Source: Oscillospiraceae bacterium
GTDB lineage: Bacteria; Bacillota; Clostridia; Saccharofermentanales; Saccharofermentanaceae
Direction of reading: 5' to 3'
Length of the DNA stretch: 12,560 bases
Assembly: GCA_902803695.1 (NCBI GenBank)
Contig: CADCQX010000337.1
Location: 1-12,560, forward strand
Translations under genes and position numbers: made by a program
Notes under the pieces: generated by a model
Database searches by the model: none
Seen by the model: the letters and a program-made list of their open reading frames with translations, nothing else
What the model was told of the DNA's origin: nothing
Shown: in pieces, positions 7,757 to 12,560 of the stretch
Numbering within the stretch: the first letter of the stretch is position 1
How the letters are laid out: each line of letters opens with the position of its first letter

Positions 7757-8999
7757 CCTTATCTCTCCTTTGACGGAACCTTAGATAGTATCCTGCGATC
7801 ATGGATGAGAGCATGGTCGTGAGGATAAGCACCGTGAAAAATTCTATGCTTATTATACCCGAACCGTATGCGACAGTCGCAAGGACGATTCCCGGGCCTC
7901 CTCTGGCGTTCATGGTGATCGCGAAATTGAGCTTCGTTGAATTGCTGACCTTTCCCGGAATGAGGAACAGCCATGTTCCCACAAACTCGAGGCCGAATGC
8001 GATAACGAAGAACAGCAAAAATCTGACGATCGAGAAATTATGGAATACGTTGAGCTGGATACCGACAAGCGCGAAGTATATCGGAACAAAGAACGAGAAC
8101 ACAAAGTGCTCCAGATATTTGATGCGTTCGTTGGCTTCGATAGTCGCGCCGAAGAGTGATTTGACGATATATCCTACGAGGAAAGCGGAGTACATTATGC
8201 TGATGCCGATCATGTACAAAAGTCCGCTGACGAGAAGAAGCGCTACAAAACTCAGCGTATAAAAAACGTTTGTAGGAAGCTTGATCTTCACGTCCTTCAT
8301 GAACTTACTAACGACCGTCACGATGACGAACATTCCGATGGTCGCGACTGATACGATGATGGTATCAACGAGACTTATCTTGCCTGCATCCGCGATCCTT
8401 GATGCGGTATTAAGAAGTATCCACAACAAAAGATCCTGGAATGTTGAAACAGTGAGGACGGCATTGGAGAATTTGGTGTTCATAACTCCCATGTCGAAGA
8501 ATATTTTCGAGATGACAGGAATGGATGTAATGGCAACACCTATCGCAAAGACCATGCGGTATGCGGTGACATTTCCTTTGTCGCCTATGAAGCTATCCTG
8601 GAACATGTTGAAGAACGGTATACTTCCGAGCATCGGAAGGACGGTAGCGCCAAGAAACACCAGACTGATGATCTTGGAGTTCTTGCGGTCCACTTCGATC
8701 TTGGTGGAAAATCCCGACAGGAACATGAGGAAGATGAGTCCCATCTGATAGAAAACGTTGAGGACTTTTCCCTCTTCCGGATATGCGTTGAAGATGGACT
8801 CCATGAACTTCGGCGCGAGAAGGAACAGGCCGCTTCCGCCGATCAACATGCCGCCTAAGATCTCACCGACTACGCGTGGACCTTTGATCTTCTCTATGAG
8901 CGTGCCAAAGAGGAACGCGCTTCCCAGAAGAAGAGCGAGAGCTATGAATGTTCTAATTATCTCAGTCTGTCCTAAAGTCTGAAGTCCCAATCTGATCAC
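7734..8999 (-). CDS. CPA2-family cation:proton antiporter, KefB/C-like membrane part
   Basis: A 421-residue hydrophobic protein with about 12-13 membrane helices and the Na+/H+ exchanger fold (PF00999 type). GPRVVGEILGGMLIG (40-54) matches the conserved first helix region of CPA2 antiporters, and STFQDLLLWILL (185-196) carries Gln188-Asp189 at the usual ion-binding position. Gln-Asp is the arrangement seen in KefB/KefC-type K+/H+ systems, whereas electrogenic NapA/NhaA types have Asp-Asp. No RCK/TrkA-N domain follows, so it ends where Kef proteins would continue. The ion is unproven. The first usable start is a GTG at 8999, overlapping the ligase stop as GTGA, which implies translational coupling. 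TTG at 8990 (residue 4) is a possible alternative, since the GAAAGG upstream is better spaced for it. The 3' end overlaps the GH3 gene by 23 bases. Confidence 0.88.
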   Translation of the reverse strand: MIRLGLQTLGQTEIIRTFIALALLLGSAFLFGTLIEKIKGPRVVGEILGGMLIGGSGLFLLAPKFMESIFNAYPEEGKVLNVFYQMGLIFLMFLSGFSTKIEVDRKNSKIISLVFLGATVLPMLGSIPFFNMFQDSFIGDKGNVTAYRMVFAIGVAITSIPVISKIFFDMGVMNTKFSNAVLTVSTFQDLLLWILLNTASRIADAGKISLVDTIIVSVATIGMFVIVTVVSKFMKDVKIKLPTNVFYTLSFVALLLVSGLLYMIGISIMYSAFLVGYIVKSLFGATIEANERIKYLEHFVFSFFVPIYFALVGIQLNVFHNFSIVRFLLFFVIAFGLEFVGTWLFLIPGKVSNSTKLNFAITMNARGGPGIVLATVAYGSGIISIEFFTVLILTTMLSSMIAGYYLRFRQRRDKDVFEKLT

Positions 9000-10453
9000 C
9001 CTTTCAAAAGTGAGCTTACATCATTAACGCTGAACTTTCTAATCTTCTCGAACTTGGAGAGGTCGGAATTGACCTTGTCGATGACGGCCTGCCAATCGCC
9101 TTCCATGTTCTCTTTGCCGTTTACGAAAATATCGCATGTCAGAAGTTCGTCACGGACATATACCTTAACGGATGCGATCCTCGGATCAGCTTCCTTCACC
9201 TTATCTGCGATACGCTTGGAGGATACATTCTCACCGTTCATGAGAACGATCATGGTATCCTTACGTCCCTTTACATAGACACGGTTCTCAACGATCTTAC
9301 CCAGGTCTCCCGTGAGGTAATAACCGTCTTCATTAAAAGCTCTCTTTGTAGCTTCAGGATCGCCGTAATAACCGTGGAAAACATTAGGTCCTTTGATAGC
9401 GAGTTCTCCGATACCGTCTTCATCCGGATCGATCACCTTCGCGTCTACGTACTCCAGAAGCGTTCCTGCGCTGTCCATATCCTTGACATCAGGATAATCG
9501 ATAGCAAATCCCGAGGACGTCTCAGAGAGCGCGTAAGCGTTCATAAGATTGATGCCCTGATCGATATATGCCTGACGGATATCGTGCTGCAGATTCGAGC
9601 CTCCGACGAACACATATTTGAGCCTTCCGCCGAGGAGCATCTTAACAGGAATATTCATCGCCTTAGCTCCCTCGTAGAACTTGAGACATACGAGAGGAAC
9701 CGCACAGAAAACTGTCGGCTTTACCATCATCATCTCCTGAGCCATGTTCTTGATATCGCCGGTCAGATAGATGCTGTAACCGAATACCAGCGAATAGAGG
9801 AAGTTGAAGATGGAACCGTATGTGTGATTGAGCGGGAGGAAAAGATAGCAGACATCGTTCTCGTCAACTTCGATCCTCTTGCCGAGTGCTTCGTAGCTGG
9901 AATACATATTCTTGATCGAGAGCATGACCGCCTTCGGGAAGGATGTGGAACCGCTCGTGAATACGATCTTGGCAGGCTTATCCTCGTCAACAGGTTCGAG
10001 AGTGAAAAGACCCTTGTTAAGTGCTTTTCCTTCTTCGATCATACGGTCGAATTCTTCCTCGATACAGACGAACTTAACTGACGGATATTTATCCTTAACA
10101 CCTGCAACTCTTTCTTCCAGATCCTTGCCGTAGAGGAGAAGTTCGATATCGCATTTTCCGATAGCATAATCCAGATTATCACCCATCCAGTCCTTTGCCA
10201 GACCGATACTAAGACCGACATAGTTCATGATGGCGATATCGGCGATCATCCATGCGATGGAGTTAGGACTATAGATACCGATGTTCTTATCCTTGTAACC
10301 TTTTTCGATGAGGTAAGAAGCAAGATAATTTACCTTCTCGATGAACTCGCCCATGGTGATGCCGACATACTTGCCGTCCACCATCTCGTGAAGATAATCA
10401 TTGTCCTTCCACTTCTCGTAATCTGCTCTTAAAAACTTTTCCAGTTCGTTCAT
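8996..10453 (-). CDS. AMP-binding acyl-CoA synthetase/ligase with short C-terminus
   Basis: A 485-residue member of the ANL (acyl/aryl-CoA ligase) superfamily, closest by eye to long-chain acyl-CoA ligases. Core motifs in order: P-loop TSGSTSFPKA (166-175, Ser and Ala where Gly is usual), YALSET (307-312), TGD (381-383) and VKGRKD with MNGENVS (394-411), which mark the hinge and C-terminal lid. These enzymes activate a carboxylate as acyl-AMP and pass it to CoA or a carrier. The protein stops about ten residues after IRKF (471-474), where homologues continue into the A10 motif with its catalytic Lys. Lys484 is the only Lys near that position and lacks the TGK context. The substrate is unknown. 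ATG at 10453 has AGGGT seven bases upstream, lying at the end of the GNAT gene five bases away. The stop overlaps the antiporter GTG. Confidence 0.9.
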   Translation of the reverse strand: MNELEKFLRADYEKWKDNDYLHEMVDGKYVGITMGEFIEKVNYLASYLIEKGYKDKNIGIYSPNSIAWMIADIAIMNYVGLSIGLAKDWMGDNLDYAIGKCDIELLLYGKDLEERVAGVKDKYPSVKFVCIEEEFDRMIEEGKALNKGLFTLEPVDEDKPAKIVFTSGSTSFPKAVMLSIKNMYSSYEALGKRIEVDENDVCYLFLPLNHTYGSIFNFLYSLVFGYSIYLTGDIKNMAQEMMMVKPTVFCAVPLVCLKFYEGAKAMNIPVKMLLGGRLKYVFVGGSNLQHDIRQAYIDQGINLMNAYALSETSSGFAIDYPDVKDMDSAGTLLEYVDAKVIDPDEDGIGELAIKGPNVFHGYYGDPEATKRAFNEDGYYLTGDLGKIVENRVYVKGRKDTMIVLMNGENVSSKRIADKVKEADPRIASVKVYVRDELLTCDIFVNGKENMEGDWQAVIDKVNSDLSKFEKIRKFSVNDVSSLLKG

Positions 10454-10458
10454 TGTTG

Positions 10459-11526
10459 TTACCCTATTACCCTTTCCAAAAGTGCATATTCATAAACGTC
10501 AGTGATATCATCTGCCGCATATTTCTGATTGACCTTGCCGTCACGGATCAACGCGCCGATGCTCGGAAGACCGCTAGCCATGAGCTCTTTCATGATGGCA
10601 TAAGTAAGCGCCTTACCGAGTCCCCTGTGATTCTGGTCGACTCCCATGTAGAGCATAACGTAGCGCTTCGGCTTCTTTTTTGTCTTCAGGATCTTCGCGA
10701 TGTTGATCGGATTCTTGGTGTGATAAACGAGGTTCCCGTAGTCAGGGATCGACACATAAAAACCGACCGCTCTGCCTTTGAAATACGCGAGCTTCGTCAT
10801 GCTCATATTCATGATCTGCTTATAGCTCATGAACACCTCGCGGAAGTCCTCCCTCTTAACATCCTTGAAGATCGGGAAGTCGCTGTAAAGATCCGTCACG
10901 AGCCTGTAGACATCATCGATTGCCTCGCCGAACTCTTCCTCCTTCGGACTCCTGATCTCATATCCGTATGACTCAAACTCCTTAAACCTCTGCTCGAAAA
11001 CATCATTTACGTAGCTTTGATCGACTGCCCTGAACGCATTCGAAGTATAGTGCTCCTTGATCTCAAAACCGTTATCCTGAAACAGCTCGAGATAGTAGTC
11101 CTTGTTATACGGCTCTCCGGTATACGGCGTCTCGAATTTGTTGATCTTAAGTCTGTACTTGATCCAGAACGACGCGTCCACCGGACCCTGTATCTTCTCG
11201 AAGCCCTGCTCCTTACAAAAATCATACGCAGTATCAAAAAGAAACTTCGCAACTTCCTTATCATTCACACACTCGAAAAAGCCGAAGTACGCAGTCTTGT
11301 CACCCTCATATGTGGTGATACAGAACCTTCCCTTCACCTCATCCTTATCATCGAAAATAAGAAACTTGTCCAGCTTAAAATATTTGCTCATCGGATGCTC
11401 TCCGAGAAGTATCTTTTTCATGGAATCCGGATCTTCCATATTGTCATCCGAATCATAGATGACCGTCGGAAGTTTGGTGAATTCCTTTATGTACTTTTCT
11501 TCATTTTCAAACTTTACAGACTTCAT
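10459..11526 (-). CDS. GNAT-family acyltransferase, probable double GNAT fold
   Basis: A 355-residue protein whose C-terminal half carries a clear GNAT motif A, MLYMGVDQNHRGLGKALTYA (291-310), the RGxGxA loop that binds the pyrophosphate of acyl-CoA. The N-terminal half (about 60-165) has strand-helix features of a second GNAT-like unit (FGFFECVND; GFEKIQGPVDASFW; GEPYNKDYYLELF) but lacks the acyl-CoA loop. This resembles the large two-unit GNAT proteins in which one half is non-catalytic. The acceptor and donor are unknown; an acyl-CoA or acyl-adenylate made by the ligase encoded directly downstream is an attractive but unproven donor. The start overlaps the preceding stop as ATGA and has a good ribosome binding site (AGAGGTG, 11540-11534, 7-base spacer). 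Confidence 0.8.
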   Translation of the reverse strand: MKSVKFENEEKYIKEFTKLPTVIYDSDDNMEDPDSMKKILLGEHPMSKYFKLDKFLIFDDKDEVKGRFCITTYEGDKTAYFGFFECVNDKEVAKFLFDTAYDFCKEQGFEKIQGPVDASFWIKYRLKINKFETPYTGEPYNKDYYLELFQDNGFEIKEHYTSNAFRAVDQSYVNDVFEQRFKEFESYGYEIRSPKEEEFGEAIDDVYRLVTDLYSDFPIFKDVKREDFREVFMSYKQIMNMSMTKLAYFKGRAVGFYVSIPDYGNLVYHTKNPINIAKILKTKKKPKRYVMLYMGVDQNHRGLGKALTYAIMKELMASGLPSIGALIRDGKVNQKYAADDITDVYEYALLERVIG

Positions 11527-12560
11527 GTATTTTCACCTCTTTTTATGATCTCTATCTTACCGTTATCACCGTTCATCCTGATAACATCTCCGCTTCGTAT
11601 CGTGAGCATCAGATCCTTGACTCCCACGATGGACGGAATACCTATCTCTCTTGATATGATCGCCGTGTGCGAAAGAAGCGATCCCTTCTCCGATATAACA
11701 CCCTTGGCGGACGTTAAAAGGAACACCCATCCCGGGTCCGTCATCTTCGTTATGAGTATCTTATCCTTGACGTCTTTTGTATCATTGACATCACGTATAA
11801 CGAGAGCCTCTCCTTCGATGATCCCGCCCGAACAAGGAACACCCTGAAGTTCGTTATCGTTGAGCGTCTTTTTATACGAATTGACTGCCACATGACTTTT
11901 GTTAAATTCTTCTTCCGCGAAGATCAATCTGGAGTACGGAGGAAGCTCTCTATAAAGCCTGTACTTTTCTTTTCTGTAATCCACTTTTTCCTTCATGTCG
12001 GAAGGCTCTTTTGCGAGGTCTAAAACTTCATCTATCTTCAGATAATAGATGTCGAATTCGTCTTCTATCAGCCCCTGTTCCTTGTACCTCTTTCCGAGGG
12101 TATCGATGATGAGTCTTACGATGCCGTAGATGCGGCTCCTGTTAAGTCTCGAGATCTCTCTGTTATAGATTCCGAGAGAACTTCTCTTAACGTAAAATCT
12201 CGTTAATGCATCATACTTTTCTTCGCCTGTTTTTTCCTTATAAAAACTATCGTAATTCGCCTTAAGTCTACTCATATCTTTACGGTAGTTTTCGATCCTC
12301 TCATCGAGCAGTTCAGGGTTACTTCTGAATGTCCTGCTCTCGATCTTCAACTCCTCCAGATTTCTGTCGCCGAACTTACGTATATATTCCTTTTTTGCAG
12401 CATCAAATTCCGCCTCCGAAAGTTCGTCCTTTTGAAGTGCGAGTTTTGTTATCTCGATAACCGGTTTCATGCTCTCGATATCGGATATTCCGCTTATATA
12501 ATCATTGATCTCCTTATCACTCTTTTTGAGCTTCTTTTTCATGCGTGATTTAAGAAGTCC
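11523..12560 (-). CDS. PEP-utilising enzyme, linker and phosphohistidine domain, 5' end outside window
   Basis: Numbered from the ATG at 12542, the last 110 residues form the swivelling phosphohistidine domain of PEP synthase/pyruvate phosphate dikinase-type enzymes: GVPCSGGIIEGEALVI (234-249), KGSLLSHTAIISREIGIP (286-303) with presumed phosphorylated His292, and MNGDNGKIEI near the end. The preceding 230 residues, including KFGDRNLEELKIES (56-69), match the charged linker that follows the ATP-grasp domain in these proteins. The frame stays open upstream of 12542 to the edge and that ATG has no ribosome binding site. The true protein therefore probably continues into an N-terminal ATP-grasp domain beyond the window. 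Family members include PEP synthase, rifampicin phosphotransferase and PigC-type condensing enzymes. Which reaction applies cannot be told from this part. Its stop overlaps the GNAT start as ATGA. Confidence 0.85.
   Translation of the reverse strand, partial: GLLKSRMKKKLKKSDKEINDYISGISDIESMKPVIEITKLALQKDELSEAEFDAAKKEYIRKFGDRNLEELKIESRTFRSNPELLDERIENYRKDMSRLKANYDSFYKEKTGEEKYDALTRFYVKRSSLGIYNREISRLNRSRIYGIVRLIIDTLGKRYKEQGLIEDEFDIYYLKIDEVLDLAKEPSDMKEKVDYRKEKYRLYRELPPYSRLIFAEEEFNKSHVAVNSYKKTLNDNELQGVPCSGGIIEGEALVIRDVNDTKDVKDKILITKMTDPGWVFLLTSAKGVISEKGSLLSHTAIISREIGIPSIVGVKDLMLTIRSGDVIRMNGDNGKIEIIKRGENT

Noticed and set aside
9374..10081. Long plus-strand open frame (235 codons) opposite the acyl ligase
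   Set aside because: It is antisense to a gene with clear ANL motifs and its translation resembles no family; it is a codon-bias shadow.
11017..11847. Long plus-strand open frame (276 codons) opposite the GNAT and PEP-utilising genes
   Set aside because: It spans the ATGA junction of two recognisable minus-strand genes, and its sequence is a low-information Leu/Ile/Ser mix.

Overview
The window looks like chromosome from a Gram-positive Clostridia-type bacterium, possibly a gut or rumen Lachnospiraceae or Oscillospiraceae relative. This rests on protein style (YfhO, haemolysin III, a Thr/Glu-rich lipoprotein linker), strong AGGAGG-type ribosome binding sites and moderate base composition. 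No rRNA or other taxonomic marker is present, so the assignment is an inference. I saw no tRNA, rRNA, CRISPR array, insertion sequence, attachment site or origin.

Layout. (1) 1-1464, minus strand: a haemolysin III/PAQR-type membrane protein, followed 29 bases later by a four-helix membrane protein that runs off the left edge. (2) 1465-1576: a divergent promoter region. (3) 1577-4396, plus strand: a large YfhO-family membrane protein, probably a GT-C-type glycosyltransferase acting on the cell envelope. (4) 4397-6364, minus strand: a seven-helix membrane protein with a degenerate GGDEF domain and an apparently intact EAL domain, a predicted c-di-GMP phosphodiesterase. Its stop codon directly abuts the stop of the YfhO gene. 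(5) 6365-6559: a 195-base intergenic region rich in short inverted and direct repeats. (6) 6560-12560, minus strand: a very tightly packed five-gene operon. In transcription order it encodes a PEP-utilising/phosphohistidine-swivel enzyme (5' end outside the window), a GNAT-type acyltransferase, an AMP-forming acyl ligase with an unusually short C-terminus, a KefB/C-like cation:proton antiporter, and a GH3 (NagZ-like) lipoprotein. Successive junctions are a 4-base ATGA overlap, a 5-base gap, a 4-base GTGA overlap and a 23-base overlap, so the genes are very probably co-transcribed and translationally coupled.

How the genes may work together. The five-gene operon is the best candidate for an undescribed system. 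Phosphotransfer or condensation chemistry, acyl activation and acyl transfer, followed by a transporter and a surface glycosidase, would fit synthesis of an acylated small molecule or envelope modification with ion or pH handling. That is inference from family membership and gene packing only. The other genes (YfhO, haemolysin III, EAL) are ordinary membrane, envelope and signalling functions with no visible link to the operon.
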